A stretch of 6,886 nucleotides of DNA from Flavobacteriaceae bacterium (GCA_947377425.1 CANCFZ010000129.1:1-6886); one strand, 5' to 3'. Numbered from the stretch's first letter, positions 1-5,067 are shown. Numbers and translations are program-made. The notes: generated by a model not told the origin, from the letters alone.

Positions 1-657
1 TACTCCATTATCCCCAGCATGTGGATTTAATGCCAACACTGCAATTTTTGGTTTGTTAATTCCAAAATCTTGCTTTAATGTCATGTTTATTGTTTCCAGT
101 TTTTGGTCAATTAGTTTCGCGGTCAAATGCTTTGCTACTTCATTAACTGGAATATGATCGGTTAACAGACCAACTCTCAAATTATCTTGAACCATTAACA
201 TTAAGGCATTTCCTTCAAGTTCTTTGTCTAAATAATCGGTATGTCCAGGAAATTTAAAATCTTCCGATTGAACATTGTATTTGTTAATTGGCGCAGTTAC
301 TAAAACATCTACCAATCCGTTTTTTAAGGCGTCTGTGGCTGCCACGAATGATTTAATGGCGTATTTTCCAACATTTTCATCATTCTGACCAAAATTAATA
401 TCTACTCCTTCACGCCAAACGTTTAATACATTGATTTTTCCTTTTACCAATTGTTCTATTTTGTCAATTCCGTGAAGAGCCGCTTCAGAATTTAGATTTT
501 TTTTAATGAACGATAAAATTTTTACATTGGCAAAAATAACCGGCGTACACAACTCTAACATTCGAGAATCTTCAAATGTTTTAAGGATTACTTCGCTTCC
601 AATACCGTTTAAATCTCCAATTGAAATTCCAACGATTATATTTTCTGCTTTATTCAT
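1..657 (-). CDS. pdxA: 4-hydroxythreonine-4-phosphate dehydrogenase PdxA, partial (C-terminus outside window)
   Basis: PdxA oxidises 4-phosphohydroxy-L-threonine with NAD(P); the product condenses with deoxyxylulose phosphate in the DXP-dependent route to pyridoxal phosphate. The frame is open from ATG at 657 to the left edge (219 codons). Family landmarks are GDLNGIGSE at residues 15-23, VTAPINK at about 120-126, FPGHTD at 136-141 containing metal-ligand His139, and LNPHAGDNG near the cut end. The family is usually about 330-350 residues, so roughly a third is missing, including the MYHDQG metal site. By recalled E. coli numbering, the middle metal ligand (His211) falls on Asp184 here. It is cytoplasmic and expected to be a homodimer with the active site at the interface. 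It is divergent from ribE. In flavobacteria pdxA often lies next to riboflavin synthase and a DUF177-rpmF-fabH group, which would be beyond the left edge; that is recollection, not seen. Confidence 0.95.
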   Translation of the reverse strand, partial: MNKAENIIVGISIGDLNGIGSEVILKTFEDSRMLELCTPVIFANVKILSFIKKNLNSEAALHGIDKIEQLVKGKINVLNVWREGVDINFGQNDENVGKYAIKSFVAATDALKNGLVDVLVTAPINKYNVQSEDFKFPGHTDYLDKELEGNALMLMVQDNLRVGLLTDHIPVNEVAKHLTAKLIDQKLETINMTLKQDFGINKPKIAVLALNPHAGDNGV

Positions 658-680
658 GACGTGTTCTTCTTATTTATTGC

Positions 681-688
681 TAATTTTG
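681..688 (+). promoter_or_regulatory. putative -7 element for ribE
   Basis: TAATTTTG matches TAnnTTTG exactly and lies 30 bp upstream of the ribE ATG. No TTG is present at the expected -33 spacing. It faces the minus-strand element at 694-701 with 5 bp between them, so polymerases serving pdxA and ribE would compete for the same DNA. Confidence 0.45.
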
Positions 689-693
689 AAGTG

Positions 694-701
694 CAAATTT
701 A
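694..701 (-). promoter_or_regulatory. putative -7 element for pdxA
   Basis: On the minus strand this reads TAAATTTG, an exact match to the Bacteroidota -7 consensus TAnnTTTG, 36 bp upstream of the pdxA ATG. The nearest upstream TTG (minus strand, 718-716) is only 14 nt away, shorter than the usual 17-23, so the -33 part is weak. It implies a leader of about 30 nt. Confidence 0.45.
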
Positions 702-718
702 GTAAAATAAAACGACAA

Positions 719-1309
719 ATGTTTACAGGAATTATTGAAACACTAGGAATTATAAAAGACCTTAGAAAAGAAGACGAAAACCTACATATTACAGTAAGTT
801 CATCTATCACAAACGAATTAAAAATTGATCAAAGTCTAGCTCACAATGGTGTTTGCTTGACTGTTGTTGGTATTGAAAACGATAATTACACTGTTACTGC
901 AATTCAAGAAACAATAAACAAAACCAATGTTGGTGATTGGAAACCAAATGATATTGTGAATCTTGAACGAGCTATGAAACTTGGCGACCGATTAGACGGG
1001 CACATCGTTCAAGGACATGTTGACCAAATTGGAATTTGCAAATCAATTGAAGAAACTGATGGAAGTTGGCGGTTTACATTTGAATATGATACTTCATTAA
1101 ACAACATAACAATTGAAAAAGGTTCTATTACAGTTAATGGAGTAAGTCTAACTGTTGTTGATTCTAAAACAAATAAATTTAGTGTTGCTATTATTCCGTA
1201 CACTTACGAACATACTAATTTCAAAAAATTTAAGATTGGAAGTAAAATAAATCTCGAATTTGATGTTATTGGAAAATATGTAGCCAAATTACATTATAAA
1301 AATAGCTGA
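719..1309 (+). CDS. ribE: riboflavin synthase (alpha subunit)
   Basis: The enzyme dismutates two molecules of 6,7-dimethyl-8-ribityllumazine to riboflavin and 5-amino-6-ribitylaminouracil, the last step of vitamin B2 synthesis; the family forms cytosolic homotrimers. The protein is 196 residues, normal for the family, and shows the internal duplication of two lumazine-binding barrels. The first (about 1-90) starts MFTGIIE and carries AHNGVCLTV (41-49) and NLERAM. The second begins at LDGHIVQGHVD (92-102) and carries TVNGVSLTV (138-146) and IIPYTYEHTN. The start at 719 is chosen because MFTGI is the invariant N-terminus. The frame is open upstream to an ATG at 506, but that 71-residue extension runs antisense through pdxA and past the promoter element, so it is not coding. 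A strong terminator begins 12 bp after the TGA. No room for an FMN riboswitch is visible upstream. Confidence 0.97.
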   Translation: MFTGIIETLGIIKDLRKEDENLHITVSSSITNELKIDQSLAHNGVCLTVVGIENDNYTVTAIQETINKTNVGDWKPNDIVNLERAMKLGDRLDGHIVQGHVDQIGICKSIEETDGSWRFTFEYDTSLNNITIEKGSITVNGVSLTVVDSKTNKFSVAIIPYTYEHTNFKKFKIGSKINLEFDVIGKYVAKLHYKNS

Positions 1310-1321
1310 ATTTTAAAACAC

Positions 1322-1355
1322 AAAAAAAGCTTCAAGTTATCTTGAAGCTTTTTTT
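1322..1355. terminator. bidirectional intrinsic terminator between ribE and the PID-type small gene
   Basis: A perfect 15-bp inverted repeat (seven A, then GCTTCAAG; loop TTAT; CTTGAAGC, then seven T). It yields a hairpin followed by a U tract in both directions. For ribE it begins 12 bp after the stop. For the minus-strand gene the stop codon (1339-1337) lies in the loop, and one stem arm encodes the last residues of the protein. Confidence 0.9.
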
Positions 1356-1540
1356 AAATTATATATTTTGTAAAATCCTAAAATTACAGACGCAAACATT
1401 AACACCACTAACCCCCCATCAATAGGTAGTCCTGGTGGTGGTGGTGGAATTGGAGGCGGCGGATTATTAGATGCAAAAGATGAATTGCAGCATAAAAATC
1501 CAGCGAAAAACAACATTATTTTAATTGGGTCAATTTTCAT
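1337..1540 (-). CDS. small proline-rich PID-CTERM-like membrane/secreted protein
   Basis: A 67-residue protein of unknown function. In order: N-terminal signal peptide (basic MKIDPIK, hydrophobic about 8-20, possible signal peptidase I site after SSFA at 21-24), proline-rich linker (PPPPIPPPPPG, about 28-38), PIDGG (40-44), a transmembrane segment (about 45-62) and a basic tail ending KKASR. The order short motif, TM helix, basic cluster is that of C-terminal sorting signals handled by exosortase-like or archaeosortase-like enzymes; in flavobacteria such short proteins are called PID-CTERM. After processing almost only the proline linker would remain. ATG at 1540 is the only start giving a full signal peptide. 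The gene stands alone between convergent ribE and a tRNA, with terminators on both sides. No TAnnTTTG element is clear upstream; an A11 tract lies in the leader. The name rests on motif recognition. It could also be a simple two-TM peptide with no sorting partner. Confidence 0.72.
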   Translation of the reverse strand: MKIDPIKIMLFFAGFLCCNSSFASNNPPPPIPPPPPGLPIDGGLVVLMFASVILGFYKIYNLKKASR

Positions 1541-1553
1541 AGGGCGTAAAAGT

Positions 1554-1564
1554 AAAAAAAAAAA
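1554..1564. repeat. A11 homopolymer in the leader of the PID-type gene
   Basis: Eleven consecutive A on the plus strand (U11 in the minus-strand transcript), 13 bp upstream of the ATG at 1540. Such tracts can slip in replication and may alter promoter spacing or the leader. It may equally be chance in AT-rich DNA. Confidence 0.6.
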
Positions 1565-1672
1565 CTCTGTATCAAAATTTTTTATCTTATAATTTGGTTA
1601 ATGTCGTTAATAATCGACAAACTACTGTATTTAATCTATAAACGAAAAAAAATCAACTTTAGTTTTTCACAT

Positions 1673-1707
1673 AATAAAAAAGACTTCAAAATGAAGTCTT
1701 TTTTATT
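1673..1707 (-). terminator. intrinsic terminator of the tRNA gene
   Basis: A perfect 16-bp inverted repeat with a 3-nt loop (1689-1691). On the minus strand the core is TGAAGTCT/AGACTTCA-type, ending in TTTTTTATT. It starts one base after the tRNA discriminator base, so it directly ends the tRNA transcript and insulates the small gene downstream. The symmetric A/T tracts could also stop plus-strand transcription. Confidence 0.88.
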
Positions 1708-1708
1708 G

Positions 1709-1782
1709 TGGTCCCACATGGGCTCGAACCATGGACCACCTGATTATGAGTCAGGTGCTCTAACCAACTGAGCTATAGGACC
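1709..1782 (-). tRNA. tRNA with CAU anticodon (tRNA-Met elongator type; tRNA-Ile2 not excluded)
   Basis: A complete 74-nt cloverleaf on the minus strand: 7-bp acceptor stem GGTCCTA/TGGGACC (one G-U pair), D arm GCTC/GAGC with AGTTGGTTA loop, anticodon stem CCTGA/TCAGG with loop CTCATAA (anticodon CAT, plus-strand 1746-1748), 5-nt variable loop, T arm CATGG/CCATG with loop TTCGAGC, discriminator A. CCA is not encoded (CAA follows). G1-C72 is paired and the anticodon stem lacks three G-C pairs next to the loop, so it is not the initiator. Pairs C4-G69 and C5-G68 are what E. coli TilS recognises in tRNA-Ile2, so a lysidine-modified AUA-reading tRNA is a serious alternative. Confidence 0.95.
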
Positions 1783-1795
1783 GGTTATGAGGATG

Positions 1796-1826
1796 CAATA
1801 TTACTACTATTTTTAATTTATTGCAA
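1796..1826 (-). promoter_or_regulatory. promoter of the tRNA gene
   Basis: On the minus strand: TTG (1826-1824), 20 nt, then TAATATTG (1803-1796), a 7-of-8 match to TAnnTTTG at normal Bacteroidota spacing. It ends 13 bp before the mature tRNA 5' end, giving a very short 5' leader for RNase P to remove. It is the best-formed promoter in the window together with the one before rbfA. Confidence 0.7.
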
Positions 1827-1892
1827 GTGTTTTTTAAATGTTTTCATCTTTTGTAAATTGAAAAAAATATAACTTTCTATTAATCAATCAAC

Positions 1893-2294
1893 CTATACTA
1901 TTTCTTGACATAATTCTATCAAGACTCCATTTGTGGTTTTTGGATGCAAAAAAGCTACTAATTTATTATCAGCTCCTTTTTTGGGAACCTCATTTAACAA
2001 AATAAAACCTTCTCCTTTCAATCGTTCCATTTCAGAAATAATATCAGCAACATCAAAGGCTATATGATGAATACCTTCTCCTTTTTTATCGATAAACTTT
2101 GCAATTGGACTTTCTGGATTTGTAGCTTCTAAAAGCTCAATTTTATTAGGTCCATTTATAAAAAAAGATGTTTTTACTCCTTCGCTAATAACTTCCTCCT
2201 GTTTATATGAAGGAGCGCCGAATAATTTTTCAAAAAGCAAATTGGATGTTTCCAAACTTTTTACCGCAATTCCGATATGTTCTATTTTTCTCAT
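1893..2294 (-). CDS. mce: methylmalonyl-CoA epimerase (VOC/glyoxalase superfamily)
   Basis: It interconverts the (S) and (R) forms of methylmalonyl-CoA, linking propionyl-CoA carboxylation to the B12-dependent mutase and succinyl-CoA. The protein is 133 residues, the usual length, and has two VOC beta-alpha-beta-beta-beta modules. Likely metal ligands sit in the expected motifs: His6 in IEHIGIAV, Glu53 in NKIELLEA, one of His76/77 in GEGIHHIAFDV, and Glu127 in GVLIELCQ. The stretch AFLHPKTTNGVLIEL (114-128) is characteristic of the epimerase rather than of lactoylglutathione lyase. Start ATG at 2294 places the conserved IEHIGIAV right at the N-terminus; the stop is TAG. It is a single gene, divergent from rbfA, and the mutase and carboxylase genes are not in the window. 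There is no clear terminator before the tRNA on the same strand, so some read-through to the terminator at 1673-1707 is possible. No clean promoter is visible; a palindrome at 2320-2337 lies upstream. Confidence 0.92.
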   Translation of the reverse strand: MRKIEHIGIAVKSLETSNLLFEKLFGAPSYKQEEVISEGVKTSFFINGPNKIELLEATNPESPIAKFIDKKGEGIHHIAFDVADIISEMERLKGEGFILLNEVPKKGADNKLVAFLHPKTTNGVLIELCQEIV

Positions 2295-2319
2295 ATTATA
2301 AGTTAATAAGATTTTAAGC

Positions 2320-2337
2320 TTTTGTAAAATTACAAAA
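2320..2337. promoter_or_regulatory. perfect 18-bp palindrome upstream of mce
   Basis: TTTTGTAA and its reverse complement TTACAAAA are separated by 2 bp, 26 bp upstream of the mce start. The geometry suits a dimeric regulator operator or a small hairpin in the mce leader. The sequence is very AT-rich, so chance is possible, and no regulator is identified. Confidence 0.35.
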
Positions 2338-2399
2338 TCTATTAAGTTTCTCTAAAGTAAACACATGAAAATTCTTGCTGAAAACTTCAAAATAACAAA

Positions 2400-2423
2400 C
2401 TTTGTGACTTTGCATCTTTGTGG
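2400..2423 (+). repeat. three tandem CTTTG-type octamers upstream of rbfA
   Basis: Three consecutive 8-bp units, each CTTTG followed by TGA, CAT or TGG, then a degenerate CTCTAAAA. Similar CTTTGTG/CTTTGCG runs are, to my recollection, scattered through intergenic DNA of many Bacteroidota. The last unit supplies the TTG of the putative rbfA promoter. Confidence 0.6.
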
Positions 2424-2445
2424 CTCTAAAAAAATTGTATTTTTG
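2418..2445 (+). promoter_or_regulatory. promoter of rbfA-permease operon
   Basis: TTG (2418-2420), 17 nt, then TATTTTTG (2438-2445), an exact TAnnTTTG match. Only four bases separate the element from the rbfA ATG at 2450, so transcription would start at or within a few bases of the start codon, giving a leaderless or nearly leaderless mRNA. Confidence 0.65.
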
Positions 2446-2449
2446 CACC

Positions 2450-2842
2450 ATGGAAACAAATAGACAGAAAAAAATAGGAGGCGTTCTACAAAATGATTTA
2501 GTAGATATTCTTCAAGGTGAAGTGAGAAAAAACGGACTTACAAATTTGATAATTTCGGTTTCTAAAGTTGTTGTTACTACAGATTTAGGTGTTGCTAGAG
2601 TGTATTTGAGTGTATTTCCTCAAAATAGAGCACAAGAAATATTAGCAGCAGTAAAATCAAATGCTCCATTAATAAAACACGATTTATCACAACGTGTAAA
2701 ATTGCAATTGCGTAAAGTACCTAATCTTTCTTTTTACATTGATGATTCGCTTGATTACATCGAGAAAATTGACAATGCCCTTGCTGGAAAAGAAAATCCT
2801 ATCGAAAATCGTGATCTTTTAGAGAAACGCAGGAAATTTTAA
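2450..2842 (+). CDS. rbfA: 30S ribosome-binding factor RbfA
   Basis: RbfA is a cytoplasmic assembly factor that binds the immature 30S subunit and helps mature the 16S rRNA 5' end. The protein is 130 residues with a single KH-like domain. Recognisable blocks are the N-terminal helix METNRQKKIGGVLQNDLVDI, strands with VSKVVVTTDLGVARVYLSVF (37-56), and the family signature RKVPNLSFYIDDSLDYIEKI (88-107). It ends in a charged tail, LLEKRRKF. ATG at 2450 is preferred: a GTG at 2420 in the same frame would add ten residues encoded across the promoter -7 element, and METNRQ matches the usual RbfA N-terminus. The permease gene starts 2 bp after the TAA, so the two are very likely co-transcribed and translationally coupled. 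I recall this pairing in other flavobacteria; it does not imply a shared function. Confidence 0.93.
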   Translation: METNRQKKIGGVLQNDLVDILQGEVRKNGLTNLIISVSKVVVTTDLGVARVYLSVFPQNRAQEILAAVKSNAPLIKHDLSQRVKLQLRKVPNLSFYIDDSLDYIEKIDNALAGKENPIENRDLLEKRRKF

Positions 2843-2844
2843 AA

Positions 2845-4047
2845 GTGAATTTTCCGCTATACATAGCCAAGCGCTACATTTTTAGTAAAAGCAAGAATAA
2901 TGCTATCAATATCATTACTCGGATTGCTTCGGGCGGTATAATTGTAGGGACAATGGCTTTGTTTGTTGTGCTTTCGGTATTTAGCGGATTACGAGAATTC
3001 AGTTTGTCTTTTTCAAATGATTTTGATCCCGATTTAAAAGTAAATCCAATTTCAGGTAAATCATTTACAATTTCTCCTGAACAAGAAACTCAAATTAAAA
3101 ACATTAACGGAATTGCCAGTTTCAGTAAAATTATTGAAGAACGTGTTCTTTTTTCTTTCAATGGAAAACAGCAAGTTTCCTGTTTAAAAGGTGTTGATCA
3201 AAATTTTTCTAAAGTCAACAAAGCTTCGGCAAAACTTTTTAATGGGCAATGGTTAAAACCAAATACGTATCAATGTGTGGTTGGATATGGAATTTCTGAA
3301 AAATTATCTTTAGGATTATTTGACTTTAATAATCCGTTTGAAGTTTATGCTCCACGACCTGGTAAAGGGAATTTATCAATAAATCCAGAAGAAGCTTTTA
3401 AAAGTTCCGATTTAATTCCGGTTGGAATTTATGCTATTAGTGAAGAATTAGATTCCAAATATGTCTTTGCCGATTTAAGTTTAGTTCAGGAATTACTGGA
3501 ATACAAACCTTCACAAATTTCTGGAATCGAATTAAGAACAAAACCAAACTCCAATCAAGCAGAAATAATTTCTCAAATTCAGAAAACACTAAATAATAAA
3601 GTAGAAGTTAAAACACGTGCCGAACTTAACGCTACTCTATACAAGATGTTGAATACCGAAAATATTGCTATTTATTTAATATTTACTTTAGTGATTATCA
3701 TGATATTATTTGCTTTTTCGGGAGCGATAATTATGATGGTTTTGGATAAAAGAGACAACTTAAAAACACTTTATTATTTGGGAACTGAACCAAAAAAATT
3801 AAAAAACATATTTTTATTTCAAGGAACACTTTTGTGCGCTATTGGTGGAATTATTGGGTTACTATTAGGTTCAATAGTAGTTTTATTACAACTCAAATTT
3901 CAACTGATAATGATAACGCAATCTTTAGCTTATCCAGTAGTTTTTTCTTTAAAAAATATAGGAATCGTTTTTGGAACAATTATGTTTCTCGGATTTTTGG
4001 CTAGTCTTATTGCTAGCAGTAGAGCCAGTAAAAGTGTGTTTGATTAA
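2845..4047 (+). CDS. LolC/LolE-family lipoprotein-releasing ABC transporter permease (FtsX/MacB fold)
   Basis: Inner-membrane permease of the type that, with the LolD ATPase, releases outer-membrane lipoproteins to the periplasmic carrier LolA. The 400 residues have the four-helix FtsX-like layout: TM1 about 28-50, a large periplasmic domain (about 51-273), then TM2 about 274-300, TM3 about 323-350 and TM4 about 371-391. The N-terminal FPLYIAKRYIFSKSKNNAIN and the C-terminal SLAYPVVFSLKNIGIVFGTI are typical LolC/E blocks, as is LKTLYYLGTEPKKLKNIFLF in the cytoplasmic loop that contacts the ATPase. The start is GTG at 2845, two bases after the rbfA stop; it preserves the full conserved N-terminus and there is no better ATG. 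Neither an ATPase nor a second permease is adjacent, so it may act as a homodimer with LolD encoded elsewhere (inference). The 3' end overlaps the convergent dusB by 4 bp. Confidence 0.9.
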   Translation: MNFPLYIAKRYIFSKSKNNAINIITRIASGGIIVGTMALFVVLSVFSGLREFSLSFSNDFDPDLKVNPISGKSFTISPEQETQIKNINGIASFSKIIEERVLFSFNGKQQVSCLKGVDQNFSKVNKASAKLFNGQWLKPNTYQCVVGYGISEKLSLGLFDFNNPFEVYAPRPGKGNLSINPEEAFKSSDLIPVGIYAISEELDSKYVFADLSLVQELLEYKPSQISGIELRTKPNSNQAEIISQIQKTLNNKVEVKTRAELNATLYKMLNTENIAIYLIFTLVIIMILFAFSGAIIMMVLDKRDNLKTLYYLGTEPKKLKNIFLFQGTLLCAIGGIIGLLLGSIVVLLQLKFQLIMITQSLAYPVVFSLKNIGIVFGTIMFLGFLASLIASSRASKSVFD

Positions 4048-5036
4048 ACCACTTGATAATCCAAATAAATTTCTTGGATTTCATCCAATGCTTTGAATAA
4101 AACTTCTGGGTCTTCTATAGTTACTAATTTTAATCTAAATTCTTTAAAATTTGCAATTCCTTTGAAATAATTGGTATAATGGCGACGCATTTCTACAATT
4201 CCAAGGCGTTCTCCTTTCCAATCCATTGACCATGTTAAGTGATTTCTGGCTGCTTCAACTCTATCAGAAATTGTTGGTTTTGCCAAATGTTCACCAGTTG
4301 CAAAATAATGTTTGATTTCATTAAAAATCCACGGATATCCAATAGCAGCACGCCCTATCATCATTCCGTCAAGACCAAATTTGTTTTTATATTCCAATGC
4401 TTTTTCGGGAGAATCGATATCACCATTTCCAAAAATTGGCATTGTAATTCTAGGATTGTTTTTTACTCTTTCAATATGTGACCAATCAGAATGACCTTTA
4501 TACATTTGAGCACGAGTTCTTGCGTGAACCGTTAAAGCCTGTACGCCAATATCTTGCAACCTCTCGGCAACTTCATCAATATTGATAGAATTTTCATCCC
4601 AACCCAATCGCGTTTTTACCGTTACCGGAAGATTAGTGCCTTTTATAACTGATTTTGTCAAACGCACCATCAAATCAACATCTTTCAAAACGCCTGCTCC
4701 AGCTCCTTTGCAAACTACTTTTTTTACTGGGCAACCAAAATTAATATCAACCAAATCCGGCTGAACTGCATCAACAATTCTCGCAGACATTTCCATTGCT
4801 TCTTCATCTCCGCCAAAAATTTGTATTCCAACTGGACGTTCATAATCGAAAATATCCAGTTTCATTTTACTTTTTACAGCATCTCGAATCAATCCTTCCG
4901 ACGAAATAAATTCAGAATACATTAAATCCGCACCATGTAATTTACACAATCTACGAAATGGCGGATCACTTACGTCTTCCATAGGTGCGAGTAAAAGTGG
5001 GAAATCGGGTAATATGATATTGCCTATTTTGGGCAT
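4044..5036 (-). CDS. dusB: tRNA-dihydrouridine synthase, DusB type
   Basis: An FMN-dependent, NADPH-using enzyme that reduces specific uridines in the tRNA D loop to dihydrouridine. The 330 residues have a TIM barrel followed by a helical tRNA-binding domain (from about 245). Landmarks: LLLAPMEDVSDPPFRRL (14-30, FMN-binding start), VGIQIFGG (69-76), DINFGCPVKKVVCKGAGAG (97-115) with catalytic Cys102, VKTRLGW with Lys141, LTVHART with His171, GNGDI (203-207) and MIGRAAIG (226-233, phosphate binding). GCPVKKV rather than the DusA GCPSDRV pattern supports the DusB group. The start is ATG at 5036, just before the conserved N-terminal strand. The gene is divergent from lepA and convergent with the permease gene. 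A -7 element lies 16 bp upstream of the ATG, so the leader is very short. No terminator separates it from the permease gene. Confidence 0.94.
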   Translation of the reverse strand: MPKIGNIILPDFPLLLAPMEDVSDPPFRRLCKLHGADLMYSEFISSEGLIRDAVKSKMKLDIFDYERPVGIQIFGGDEEAMEMSARIVDAVQPDLVDINFGCPVKKVVCKGAGAGVLKDVDLMVRLTKSVIKGTNLPVTVKTRLGWDENSINIDEVAERLQDIGVQALTVHARTRAQMYKGHSDWSHIERVKNNPRITMPIFGNGDIDSPEKALEYKNKFGLDGMMIGRAAIGYPWIFNEIKHYFATGEHLAKPTISDRVEAARNHLTWSMDWKGERLGIVEMRRHYTNYFKGIANFKEFRLKLVTIEDPEVLFKALDEIQEIYLDYQVV

Positions 5037-5052
5037 TGCTTTGTTTTTTTTG

Positions 5053-5060
5053 CAAAGATA
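5053..5060 (-). promoter_or_regulatory. putative -7 element for dusB
   Basis: On the minus strand TATCTTTG is an exact TAnnTTTG match, ending 16 bp before the dusB ATG. The implied leader is about 10 nt. No TTG lies at the expected -33 position, which falls inside the palindromic element at 5068-5137. Confidence 0.5.
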
Positions 5061-5067
5061 GAAAAAT

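Noticed and set aside
506..718. Open N-terminal extension of the riboflavin synthase frame to an ATG at 506
   Set aside because: It lies antisense over pdxA coding DNA, crosses the intergenic promoter region, and precedes the invariant MFTGI start of the family.
658..718. FMN riboswitch upstream of ribE
   Set aside because: The gap is only about 60 bp and lacks the long multi-stem conserved structure; the likely leader is about 25 nt.
1009..1203. 64-codon minus-strand frame inside ribE
   Set aside because: A shadow of a clearly conserved gene on the other strand; no recognisable protein features.
1607..1622. GTCG...CGAC dyad as an operator
   Set aside because: Only four contiguous base pairs at each end with interior mismatches; not distinguishable from chance.
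1554..1707. Small RNA or CRISPR-like structure between the small gene and the tRNA
   Set aside because: Only a homopolymer and one terminator hairpin are present; no repeat-spacer periodicity and no second structured element.
2420..2449. Upstream GTG start for rbfA
   Set aside because: The ten added residues are encoded across the promoter -7 element, and the ATG at 2450 gives the usual RbfA N-terminus.
4239..4764. Three plus-strand frames (4239-4481, 4312-4494, 4582-4764) inside dusB
   Set aside because: All are antisense to strongly conserved Dus motifs, overlap one another and have no independent support.
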